This document shows, one piece after another, positions 48,058-56,020 of a DNA stretch of 64,000 nucleotides. The stretch comes from Streptomyces sp. NBC_00083 (GTDB lineage Bacteria; Actinomycetota; Actinomycetes; Streptomycetales; Streptomycetaceae), in contig NZ_JAPELY010000002.1 in NCBI RefSeq assembly GCF_026343295.1, forward strand, positions 558,001-622,000. Direction: 5' to 3'. The notes under the pieces are model-generated. The model ran no database searches. It was given only the letters and a program-made list of their open reading frames with translations, and had not been told where the DNA came from. Both the position numbers and the translations under genes were made by a program. Each line of letters starts with the position of its first letter. Within the stretch, counting starts at the first letter, position 1.

Positions 48058-49476
48058 GTGGCCCTGCACATGGCGGTGGCGGTGGTCAGGGACTCGTCGA
48101 ATTCCCTGACCTCGCAGATCCAGAATTTCATCAAGCGGGAGATAGCCGAGGGAATTCTCCATCCCGGCACCCGGCTGCCGTCCAGCCGGCGGCTCGCCGA
48201 CGACCTCGACGTGTCACGCAGCGTGGTGGTGGAGGCGTACGGGCAACTCGTCGCCGAGGGCTACCTGGAGGCGGTGCAGGGCGCCGGCACCCGGGTCGTA
48301 CGCCATCTCGGCGGTGAGCTCTCGGTGGTGCCGGCGCTCCTGGACGAGCCCGGCGCGGCCGGCCGGGACGACGGGACGCCGCCCGCCCCGGTCCGCTGGG
48401 ACCTGCGGCCGGGCGGCGGCAACCTGCCCGCCTTCCCGCGCCGCGAATGGCTCAGCTGCTACCAGCGCGTGCTGTACGAGGCGGACTCGGGCGACCACGA
48501 CTACCCCTCGCTCGCCGGCGAGCACGGCCTGCGCCTCGAACTCGCCCAGTATCTCGGCCGGTTGCGCGGGGTGCGGACCTCCGCCGAGCAGCTGATGGTG
48601 GTGGCCGGCTTCGCGCAGACGCTCGGCCTGATGTGCACCGTGCTGCCCCGGCTCGGCATCGACGCGCTCGCCATCGAGGACCCGGGCCACCCCGGGCAGC
48701 GGCAGTTCGTGCGCGAGAGCGGGCTGCGGGCCGTGCCCGTACCGGTCGACGCCGAGGGCATCGACGTCGACGCGCTCGCCGCGAGCGGGGCCCGCGCCGT
48801 GCTGGTCACCCCCGCCCACCAGTTCCCGACCGGAGTCACCCTCTCCCCGCGCCGCCGCGAGGCGCTGGCCCGCTGGGCCCGCGACGTCGACGGCTGGGTC
48901 ATCGAGGACGACTACGACGGAGGCCTGTGGTACGAACGCGGGGCGCGGCCCCTGGCGCTGCAGCGCACCGACCCCGAACGGGTCGTCTACGCCGGCACCG
49001 CGAGCAAGTCCCTCGCGCCCGGCCTGCGCCTCGGCTGGCTCGCGGCGCCCGAGCCCCTGCTCGAACTCCTGATGCGGGCCCGCGCGCGGCAGGACCTCGG
49101 CACCGAGACCCTCACCCAGCTGGCCTTCGCCGAACTGCTGCGCACCGGCCTCTTCGACCGCCATCTGCGCCGGCTCAACTCGCTGTGCCGCAGCCGTCGG
49201 GAGTCCCTGGAGGAGGCGGTGCGCCGCCATCTGCCGGGCGCCGCGGTCCTGGGCCGGGGCGCGGGACTGCACGCCTACCTCCAACTGCCCCGCGGCAGCG
49301 ACGAGGCGGCCGTGGTGGCGAAGGCGCTGCGCCGCTCCGTGCTGCTGCGCGGCGCGGGCGCCTTCCACGCGGGGCCCGGCCGCGCCGCCCCCGCGCTGGT
49401 GGTCGGCCACGCGCACCTGCCGCGCTCCGGGGTGGCCGAAGCCGTCCGCGCGCTGGCGGCGGCCACCCGCTGGTGA
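48058..49476 (+). CDS. MocR/PdxR-type GntR-aminotransferase regulator
   Basis: This 472-residue two-domain regulator has an N-terminal GntR winged helix (LTSQIQNFIKREIAEGILHP, LPSSRRLADDLDVSRSVVVE) fused to a fold-type I aminotransferase domain with the PLP lysine in YAGTASKSLAPGLRLGW and the PLP-contacting VIEDDYDGG. MocR proteins sense PLP or an amino-acid-PLP adduct and activate neighbouring metabolic genes. The GTG at 48,058 is taken as start, with a G-rich Shine-Dalgarno. Its place among trp genes, divergent from trpD, suggests control of tryptophan or PLP-linked supply. This is inferred from position. Confidence 0.88.
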   Translation: MALHMAVAVVRDSSNSLTSQIQNFIKREIAEGILHPGTRLPSSRRLADDLDVSRSVVVEAYGQLVAEGYLEAVQGAGTRVVRHLGGELSVVPALLDEPGAAGRDDGTPPAPVRWDLRPGGGNLPAFPRREWLSCYQRVLYEADSGDHDYPSLAGEHGLRLELAQYLGRLRGVRTSAEQLMVVAGFAQTLGLMCTVLPRLGIDALAIEDPGHPGQRQFVRESGLRAVPVPVDAEGIDVDALAASGARAVLVTPAHQFPTGVTLSPRRREALARWARDVDGWVIEDDYDGGLWYERGARPLALQRTDPERVVYAGTASKSLAPGLRLGWLAAPEPLLELLMRARARQDLGTETLTQLAFAELLRTGLFDRHLRRLNSLCRSRRESLEEAVRRHLPGAAVLGRGAGLHAYLQLPRGSDEAAVVAKALRRSVLLRGAGAFHAGPGRAAPALVVGHAHLPRSGVAEAVRALAAATRW

Positions 49477-49492
49477 CGGCCGCAGGCCGGGG

Positions 49493-50098
49493 TCAGACGC
49501 CGGCGAGCGGCGCCCGGGACGCCCAACGGGCCGCTGAGCCAAGGAAGTTGTCCAGCATGGCGAGTCCGCCCGTGGTGGTGATGGACTCCGGGTGGAACTG
49601 CACCCCCTCGATCGGCAGGGTGCGGTGGCGCAGCCCCATCAGATAGCCGTGGTCGACCGCGACGGCCGTGGAGACCAGCTCGGCGGGGAGCGGTTCGGCG
49701 ACGATCAGCGAGTGGTACCGGGTCACTTCCAGGGTGTGGCCGAGCCCGTCGAAGAGACCGGCCCCGTCGTGCCGCACCGTGCTGGTCCGCCCGTGCATCA
49801 CCTGGTCCGCGACCTCGACGCGGCCGCCGTGCGCCAGCGCGATCGCCTGGTGCCCCAGGCACACCCCGAGCAGCGGCACCCGCCCCGCGAACCGGTGCAC
49901 GAGCTCCACATGGCCCGAATCGGCGGGGTGCCCGGGGCCGGGCCCCAGCACCACCGCGTCGGGCTCGCGGGCGGCGAGCTCGTCGGGCGAGAGCGTCCGC
50001 GACCGTACGACCTCCGTGCGCGCCCCCAGGGTGCGCAGGTACTGGTCGATGATGTGCACGAAGCTGTCGTACGCGTCGATCAGAAGCACCTTGGTCAT
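49493..50098 (-). CDS. trpG: Anthranilate synthase glutamine amidotransferase subunit
   Basis: This 201-residue class I glutamine amidotransferase supplies ammonia to TrpE. The nucleophile cysteine is in LLGVCLGHQAIA, and the His-Glu pair is in GVQFHPESITT; VVLGPGPGHPADSG forms the oxyanion region. The ATG at 50,096-50,098 overlaps the trpE stop (ATGA), which fixes the partner. It converges on the MocR gene with a 16-bp gap. Confidence 0.95.
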   Translation of the reverse strand: MTKVLLIDAYDSFVHIIDQYLRTLGARTEVVRSRTLSPDELAAREPDAVVLGPGPGHPADSGHVELVHRFAGRVPLLGVCLGHQAIALAHGGRVEVADQVMHGRTSTVRHDGAGLFDGLGHTLEVTRYHSLIVAEPLPAELVSTAVAVDHGYLMGLRHRTLPIEGVQFHPESITTTGGLAMLDNFLGSAARWASRAPLAGV

Positions 50099-51603
50099 GC
50101 GATCAGCTCCTCACCGGTGAGCGCCCAGTAGGCGGCTCCCATCTTCGCCAGGGTCTCGCGCCACTCGGAGGCGGGATCGGACTGCGCGACCATGCCCGCC
50201 GAACTCTGCGTGGAGTACGTCTCGCCGTCGTACTCGATGGTGCGGATGGTGAGCGCGAGCTCGCTCCAGCCGCGCACGTCGACCAGGCCCACCGCGCCCG
50301 CGTAACTGCCGCGGCGTTCCTGTTCCAGGGAGTCGATGATCTCCATGGCGCGGACCTTGGGCGCGCCCGTCATGGTGCCGGCCGGGAACGTCGCGCGGAG
50401 CGCCTGCCAGGCGTCGACGTCCGGCTCCAGGCGTCCGGTGACCGTCGAGACCAGGTGGAAGACGTGCGAGTACGTCTCCACCGCCATCAGCTGGTCCACC
50501 GGCTGGGTGCTCGGCCGGGTCACCCGCCCGATGTCGTTGCGGCACAGGTCGACCAGCATGATGTGCTCGGCCTGTTCCTTGGTGCTCTCGCGCATCTCCT
50601 TGACGCGGCGCTCGTTCTCCTCCGGGTCCGCGCAGCGCCGGGCGGTGCCCGCGATGGGGCGCATCGTGATCGCGTCGCCCTCGATCCGCACGAACAGCTC
50701 GGGGCTCGCGCCGATGAGGGTCCGGCCGGCGCGCGGCATCAGATACATGTAGGGCGACGGGTTGCGGCCGCGCAGCCTGCGGTAGACGCCGACCGGGTCC
50801 AACTCGGTCCGCACGTCGATCCGGTGGCCGATCTGGATCTGGTAGATGTCGCCGACCCGGATGTGTTCGAGGCACCGCTCGGCCCAGCCGAGGAACGTCT
50901 CGCGGCTCACGCTGTCCCGCACCGAGAGCGGCGCGGGCGCCTCGGGCGCGACGACCGCGCCGGTGCGTCCGGCGCCCCACGCGTCGCCCGCGGCCCGTAC
51001 CGCGTCCGCCGTCCTCGGGCGGTCGGTGAACGCCGGGCTCTCCGCCCGGAGTTGGCGCACCGAGCCGGTGACCAGGTCGTACCAGACGGTGTCGCGGAAC
51101 AGCGTGAGCGTGATGTCCGGGCCGTGCGGCGCCTTGGTGCGCCGGGGCAGGGACTCCATGTGCCAGGCCGACTCGTAGGCGAACGTCGTCAGGAATCCGA
51201 AGGCGTACGCCGTCGTCGGGATGTCGGTGGCGACGTGGAACAGGGCCTGCGCGCCGGCCAGTACGTCCCACATCTGCCCGGCGCTCGTGAAGGTGAGCCG
51301 GTGCGTGCCGTCGTCGGCCGTGTGCTCCGCCATCCCGGCGGCGGCCGCGCGGGCGGCGAGGGCGTCGGCGACCTGTGCCGCGCCGTCGATCTCCACATAG
51401 CCGTCGTGGACCCGGATCTCGGCGAGCCGGCCGAAGCCGACGACCGCCCAGCGGCGGTCCTGGTCGGCGCCGTCCACGCTTTCGAAGAGGAATACGTCGG
51501 ACGCGGCGAGGCCTTCCCGCAACCGGACGTACAAATCGAGAGGATCGTGGTGCGGCAGCGCCGTATCGGTGACCCGCACACCGATCGTGCTGATTCCCGG
51601 CAT
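50095..51603 (-). CDS. trpE: Anthranilate synthase component I
   Basis: This 502-residue chorismate-utilising enzyme forms anthranilate with TrpG. Landmarks: GDIYQIQIGHRIDV, MRPIAGTARRC (the Ala-Gly-Thr points to anthranilate rather than aminodeoxychorismate synthase), CRNDIGRVT, and FPAGTMTGAPKVRAMEIID. The inhibitor-binding region, LLES in feedback-sensitive enzymes, reads FLFES at residues 38-42. NPSPYMYLM, the second part of that site, is intact. The altered first motif might lower tryptophan sensitivity, which would suit a supply enzyme; this needs an assay. The gene is divergent from the DAHP synthase gene with a 243-bp gap. Confidence 0.95.
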   Translation of the reverse strand: MPGISTIGVRVTDTALPHHDPLDLYVRLREGLAASDVFLFESVDGADQDRRWAVVGFGRLAEIRVHDGYVEIDGAAQVADALAARAAAAGMAEHTADDGTHRLTFTSAGQMWDVLAGAQALFHVATDIPTTAYAFGFLTTFAYESAWHMESLPRRTKAPHGPDITLTLFRDTVWYDLVTGSVRQLRAESPAFTDRPRTADAVRAAGDAWGAGRTGAVVAPEAPAPLSVRDSVSRETFLGWAERCLEHIRVGDIYQIQIGHRIDVRTELDPVGVYRRLRGRNPSPYMYLMPRAGRTLIGASPELFVRIEGDAITMRPIAGTARRCADPEENERRVKEMRESTKEQAEHIMLVDLCRNDIGRVTRPSTQPVDQLMAVETYSHVFHLVSTVTGRLEPDVDAWQALRATFPAGTMTGAPKVRAMEIIDSLEQERRGSYAGAVGLVDVRGWSELALTIRTIEYDGETYSTQSSAGMVAQSDPASEWRETLAKMGAAYWALTGEELIA

Positions 51604-51846
51604 GGTGAACTCCTCGTTCTTTCGGGGCGTTTGGCAATTCCGCCGTCGCGGACCACTCGGCCGTGCTCAGCAAAACAGCGGGCATACCACCGGTGCCAGA
51701 CCAATCGGCGGCGCCCGATGCGGTCCACTCGGGATTCGCTTGACCCCGGCGGGGCGACTGGGCTGATCTGGTGCAGGCCCGCCGAACGATTTCCTTGCCG
51801 ATCATCCGTTCTTACCTCTCCCCGTCCGCCCGTACCGGAGGCAGTA

Positions 51847-53256
51847 ATGAGAAACAGCATCTGGGACACCGAAGTGAAGAATCCGGCCGCGCCGGCCGAG
51901 GCCGCCGAATCCTGGCGGGCCCGTCCCGCCGCCCAGCAGCCCGTCTGGCCGGACCCCGCCGAACTGCGCGCCGTCACCGACGGGCTCGCACAGGCACCCC
52001 CGCTGGTCTTCGCCGCGGAGTGCGACCTGCTGCGCCGGCGCATGGCGGCGGTCGCCCGCGGGGAGGCGGTGCTGCTCCAGGGCGGCGACTGCGCCGAGAC
52101 GTTCGCGCGCACCACGTCGGACGGCATCCACGGCAAGCTCAAGACGCTGCTCCAGATGGCCGTGGTGCTGACCCACGCGACCGCCCTGCCGGTCGTCAAG
52201 ATCGGCCGGATGGCCGGGCAGTACGCCAAGCCGCGCTCCCGGAACGAGGAGACGCGCGACGGTGTGACGCTGCCCTCGTACCGAGGCGACGCCGTCAACG
52301 GCCTGGAGTTCACCGCCCAGGCGCGCCGCCCCGACCCGCACCGGCTGCGCACCATGTACGAGGCGTCGACCACCACGCTCAACCTGGTCCGCGCCCTCAC
52401 CACCGGCGGCTTCGCGGATCTCGGCCAAGTGCACGCCTGGAACCGGGGGTTCGTGGCCGACTCGCACGTGGGCGAGCAGTACGAGGAGCTCGCCGACGAG
52501 ATCGACCGCAGCCTCGCCTTCATGAAGGCGTGCGGGGTGGACACGCGGGAGCTGGGCACCGCCGAGTTCTTCGTCGGCCACGAGGGGCTGCTCCTCGACT
52601 ACGAGGCGGCCCTGACCCGCACCGAGGCCGGCACCGGGCGTACGTACGCCACCAGCGCCCATCTGCTGTGGATCGGCGAGCGGACCCGGGACCTGGACGG
52701 AGCCCACGTCGAGTACTTCTCCCGCATCGACAATCCCATCGCGGTCAAGCTGGGGCCGGCCACGACTCCCGACACCGTGCTCGGGCTGCTCGACCGGCTC
52801 GACCCGGACCGCGAGGCGGGCCGGCTGACCTTCGTGGTGCGGGCCGGAGCGGAGCGCGTCCGTGACGTGCTGCCCACCCTGATCGAGAAGGTCAACGCCG
52901 AGGGCGCCCAGGTCTGCTGGGTCAGCGACCCCATGCACGGCAACACGATCACCGCCGCGAGCGGGCACAAGACCCGCCGATTCGACGCGATCCTGGACGA
53001 GGTGCGGGGCTTCGTGGAGGTCCACGACGCGCTGGGCAGCCACCCGGGCGGCATCCATGTGGAGCTCACCGGCGACGACGTCACCGAGTGCGTGGGCGGC
53101 GGCAACGCGGTGCTCGCCGAGGAGTTGCACCACCGGTACGAGACGGCGTGCGACCCCCGGCTCAACCACACCCAATCGCTCGACCTGGCCTTCCAACTGG
53201 CCCGGATGTACCGCGAGCGGGGCCGGGTCAGCGCCCGGCCGCGGACCCTTCGATGA
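51847..53256 (+). CDS. Class II 3-deoxy-7-phosphoheptulonate (DAHP) synthase
   Basis: This 469-residue plant/actinobacterial-type DAHP synthase is the entry enzyme of the shikimate pathway. Diagnostic stretches are LLQGGDCAETFA, VKIGRMAGQYAKPRS, TAEFFVGHEGLLLDYE, and VCWVSDPMHGNT. Length is normal. As a cluster copy beside trpC, D, G and E it should raise flux into chorismate and tryptophan. The ATG at 51,847 has GGAGG 7 nt before it. Its 3' end overlaps the convergent thioesterase gene by 29 bp. Confidence 0.95.
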   Translation: MRNSIWDTEVKNPAAPAEAAESWRARPAAQQPVWPDPAELRAVTDGLAQAPPLVFAAECDLLRRRMAAVARGEAVLLQGGDCAETFARTTSDGIHGKLKTLLQMAVVLTHATALPVVKIGRMAGQYAKPRSRNEETRDGVTLPSYRGDAVNGLEFTAQARRPDPHRLRTMYEASTTTLNLVRALTTGGFADLGQVHAWNRGFVADSHVGEQYEELADEIDRSLAFMKACGVDTRELGTAEFFVGHEGLLLDYEAALTRTEAGTGRTYATSAHLLWIGERTRDLDGAHVEYFSRIDNPIAVKLGPATTPDTVLGLLDRLDPDREAGRLTFVVRAGAERVRDVLPTLIEKVNAEGAQVCWVSDPMHGNTITAASGHKTRRFDAILDEVRGFVEVHDALGSHPGGIHVELTGDDVTECVGGGNAVLAEELHHRYETACDPRLNHTQSLDLAFQLARMYRERGRVSARPRTLR

Positions 53257-53956
53257 TCTGGAACGGCGGGTTCTGGGCGAGGTAGAAGTGGTCGCCGGGC
53301 AGCGTGCGCACCTCGAAGGGGCCCCGGGTCGTCTCCTGCCAGGCGGTGGCCTGCCGGAGCGAGACCCGGGGGTCCGCCTCCCCGACCAGGGCGGTCACGG
53401 CGCAGCCCAGCGGGGCGTGCCGTGCGCCCTCGTACGAGGCGAGCATGCGGAAATCGGCGCCGATGTACGGCATCACGAGTTCCACGAAAGCGGGATTGCG
53501 CAGGAGTTCGGCGTCGGTGCCGCCGAGTTCCACCAAAGTGGCCGCGATGGATTCGTCGTCCCACCGGGCGGAGGGGTCGGGACGCATCAGCCGGGGCGCC
53601 CGCGCGCCCGAGGCGAAGAAATGGTCGAGCCCCATGGACCGGTTCTCCAGGGCCACGGCGGTCTCGTACGCGACGATGGCGCCCATGCTGTGGCCGAAGA
53701 ACACGGTGGGCCGCGCGTCCTCGGTCATCAACCGGACCACTTCACCGGCGATTTCATGGGCCATCGGTATCAGCTCGGCGGCCGGTTTCTCGCCTATCCG
53801 TTCGGCCCGGCCCGGATAGCAGACCGCGTACACCTCACAGGCGCCGAGCGCCTTGCCCCAGCTCCGGAAGAAATACGGCGACCCCCCGGCGTGCGGGAAA
53901 CAGATCACCCGTCGTGCCGCGAACGGCTGAGGCACGACGCGTTGTATCCAGACCAT
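53228..53956 (-). CDS. Type II thioesterase (RifR/GrsT family)
   Basis: This 242-residue alpha/beta hydrolase has the nucleophile serine in FFGHSMGAIVAYE, N-terminal ICFPHAGGSPYFFRSW typical of editing thioesterases, and the His in LPGDHFYLAQNP. It would clear misprimed carrier domains. It might also shuttle an aminoacyl group between the separate A-T protein and the main NRPS, but nothing in the sequence shows this. The start at 53,956 follows GGGGGCGGA. A SARP-type box lies 90 bp upstream, which ties this outermost gene to the cluster and marks its right edge. Confidence 0.92.
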   Translation of the reverse strand: MVWIQRVVPQPFAARRVICFPHAGGSPYFFRSWGKALGACEVYAVCYPGRAERIGEKPAAELIPMAHEIAGEVVRLMTEDARPTVFFGHSMGAIVAYETAVALENRSMGLDHFFASGARAPRLMRPDPSARWDDESIAATLVELGGTDAELLRNPAFVELVMPYIGADFRMLASYEGARHAPLGCAVTALVGEADPRVSLRQATAWQETTRGPFEVRTLPGDHFYLAQNPPFQIIEGSAAGR

Positions 53957-54044
53957 TCCGCCCCCAAGTCCCGTGCCCGACTTCCGTGCCGGAGACCGGT
54001 GTCGGCCGGATCCGCACACGCGTCGCCAAGGATCGGGCGGGGGA

Positions 54045-54061
54045 CTGACAGCGGTCTGACA
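54045..54061 (-). promoter_or_regulatory. SARP-type direct repeat upstream of the thioesterase
   Basis: CTGACAGCGGTCTGACA has both CTGACA hexamers intact and 11 bp apart. It is the right-most of the seven boxes, 90 bp upstream of the thioesterase start. No box was seen to the right of it. Confidence 0.72.
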
Positions 54062-54095
54062 CCGGCCCCGGGCCCCCGGCGCGCCGGGCGGCCGA

Positions 54096-54129
54096 AAGCG
54101 ACGCACCCGGTGTCGCGAGTGCGCCGCTT
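54096..54129 (-). terminator. Hairpin downstream of the CsbD gene
   Basis: AAGCGACGCAC and GTGCGCCGCTT pair with one mismatch around a 12-nt loop. It lies 26 bp past the CsbD stop, between the stress gene and the thioesterase promoter, and probably insulates the cluster edge. Confidence 0.6.
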
Positions 54130-54154
54130 CCGTTCTGGGGGGGAGTGCGACGCG

Positions 54155-54340
54155 TCAGACGTCGTAGTCCTGGTCGAGGCGGTCCTGCGCGTCGCGCTGG
54201 GCGCTCCGGGTGGCGTCGCGGCCCTTGTCCTGGGCCTGACGTGCGCGGTCCTGCGCCTCGTCCTTCTTGCCGCCCGCCGCCTGCTTGGCGTTCTGCCCGA
54301 GCTCCTGGGCCTTGTCCTCGAACTGGTCCTTGATACCCAT
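54155..54340 (-). CDS. CsbD-family stress protein
   Basis: This 61-residue, highly charged protein begins GIKDQFEDKAQELGQNAKQA, typical of CsbD proteins, which are induced by general stress in many bacteria; the molecular role is unknown. The frame is open to 54,442, but homology starts at the ATG at 54,338-54,340. The composition (Asp, Gln, Arg, Ala) differs from the cluster genes, and it is a likely part of the chromosomal flank. Confidence 0.88.
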   Translation of the reverse strand: MGIKDQFEDKAQELGQNAKQAAGGKKDEAQDRARQAQDKGRDATRSAQRDAQDRLDQDYDV

Positions 54341-54574
54341 CCGGTGCACTCCTACAGGGTGTGACGAGGCCGGGGTCCGGGGCCTGTTCCCGCGGCTCCT
54401 CCGGGCCTCGACCAGCGTGGCACGAGGGAACATCACGCGCATTCCGGACGATTACGGATGGTGATCGGGCCCGGAAGCGGCACCGCGCGGAGGGTCGCGT
54501 GCGCCCGCGTACGATGCGCATTCGCGCAGCCGTTCGCAGCGCCTTCGCACCACCCGATGAGGAGCACCGTTCCC

Positions 54575-55864
54575 GTGGAGATACCGCCGCCGCCCGCACC
54601 CGGGCAGCCCCAGGAGCCCCAGCCGGGCCAGGGGTTCGGATGGCCGACGCCGCCCCAGGCGCCGGGGGCCCCGGGCCCGTATCCGGGGCAGCCGATGAAC
54701 GGCGGGCCCTGGTACCCCTACCCGATGGCGCCGCAGCGGCCGCCCGTGAGCGGGCTCGCCGTCGCCTCCCTCGTCACCGGCATCCTGTGCTGCATACCCC
54801 CGCTCGGCCTGGTCCTGGGCGCCCTCGGGCTCAGGCGGATCAAGAAGGAGGGGCAGCGCGGCAAGGGCCTCGCCATCGCCGGCATCGCGCTCTCCACGGT
54901 CGGCACGGTCCTGCTCGTCATCTCGATCGTGACGGGTGGACTCAGCGGCGGCTGGCGGGACTTCAAGGACGGCTGGAACAGCTCCACCGCGTCGGGTTCC
55001 TCGCGCAGCACCCTCAACCTGCGCAAGGGCGACTGCTTCGACGTGCCGGGCGGCAAGCTGGAGCGCGAGGTCGTCTCGGTACGGATCGTGCCGTGTGCGG
55101 GCAAGCACGACGCCGAGGTGTCCGGCTCGTTCCGGGTCCCGGGTGACAGTGCCTACCCGGGTCAGGACACCATCGCCGCCCAGGCCGACGCGCGCTGCCT
55201 CGACCTGGAGCAGGCGTACGCCATGGACCGGTGGAAGGTGCCGGCCGAGGCGGACCCGTACTACTACACGCCGAGCCGGCAGAGCTGGTCGATGGGTGAC
55301 CACACGGTGACCTGTGCGTTCGCCTCGCAGGGCGCTCAGCTCGAAGGGTCCGTGCGCAATGACGCCGCCACCCTCGACCCCGACCAGATCGCGTTCCTGA
55401 AGGCGGCCGACGCGGTCGAGAGCGCGATGGCCAAGGCCCCCGACGCGGACCGGGTCGAGGACGACCTGTCCGGGTTCAGGCAGTGGGCGGGGCGGACGGC
55501 CCGCGCGATGGACGCGCAGACCCGGGAGTTGGACGCGTACTCCTGGCAGCCCGGCAGTCGCACGGCCGTCCAGCCGTACATCGCCGGTCTGAAGGTCGCG
55601 CAGAAGGAGTGGGCGAAGGCGGCGGTCGCCACCGACGCGAACGACTTCTACATGCACTCCGGGGCGGCCGACGCCGCGCAGAAGCAGGCGGACGAGATCA
55701 CCGCCCGCGGCGCGCTCGGCCTCGCCACGACCCCGCCCTCCACCGACAGCGGCTCGGACGGCGGCTCCGGCGACTCCGGTGGTTCCAGCGGCTCCGACGG
55801 CTCCGACGGCTCCGACGGCGGAAGTGGCGACGGTTCCGGAACCGGTGGTTCCAAGAGCGTCTGA
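54575..55864 (+). CDS. DUF4190-type membrane protein with Ser/Gly/Asp tail
   Basis: The protein has 429 residues. A Pro-rich cytoplasmic head (PPPPAPGQPQEPQ...) precedes a two-helix DUF4190 hairpin (LAVASLVTGILCCIPPLGLVLGALGL and GLAIAGIALSTVGTVLLVISIV). An extracellular domain with LRKGDCFDVPGG and several cysteines resembles septum-formation-type domains. The tail is a low-complexity stretch of Ser, Gly and Asp. GTG at 54,575 is taken as start, with GAGGAG 10 nt upstream; an ATG 18 nt earlier lies inside that site. It is a common Streptomyces surface protein of unknown role. Confidence 0.8.
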   Translation: MEIPPPPAPGQPQEPQPGQGFGWPTPPQAPGAPGPYPGQPMNGGPWYPYPMAPQRPPVSGLAVASLVTGILCCIPPLGLVLGALGLRRIKKEGQRGKGLAIAGIALSTVGTVLLVISIVTGGLSGGWRDFKDGWNSSTASGSSRSTLNLRKGDCFDVPGGKLEREVVSVRIVPCAGKHDAEVSGSFRVPGDSAYPGQDTIAAQADARCLDLEQAYAMDRWKVPAEADPYYYTPSRQSWSMGDHTVTCAFASQGAQLEGSVRNDAATLDPDQIAFLKAADAVESAMAKAPDADRVEDDLSGFRQWAGRTARAMDAQTRELDAYSWQPGSRTAVQPYIAGLKVAQKEWAKAAVATDANDFYMHSGAADAAQKQADEITARGALGLATTPPSTDSGSDGGSGDSGGSSGSDGSDGSDGGSGDGSGTGGSKSV

Positions 55865-56020
55865 GAAGGTCACGGGCCGGGCAGAACGTATCCGCTGTAC
55901 CGCGGGTACGCCCTGGGCAGAGGCAAGTCATCACTTCGAGTGAATGTCTGGCCTTCGCTTGCGGGAGTCAACCCACGGTTGCCACGCTGTTGCAGTCTGT
56001 CAACCTGATGGGAGTGGCCC

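Noticed and set aside
10528..53956. Identification as a taromycin, daptomycin or CDA cluster
   Set aside because: Chlorotryptophan and trp supply genes are shared with those, but only three modules are present, there is no tryptophan dioxygenase, and the type II PKS and Dap genes do not fit.
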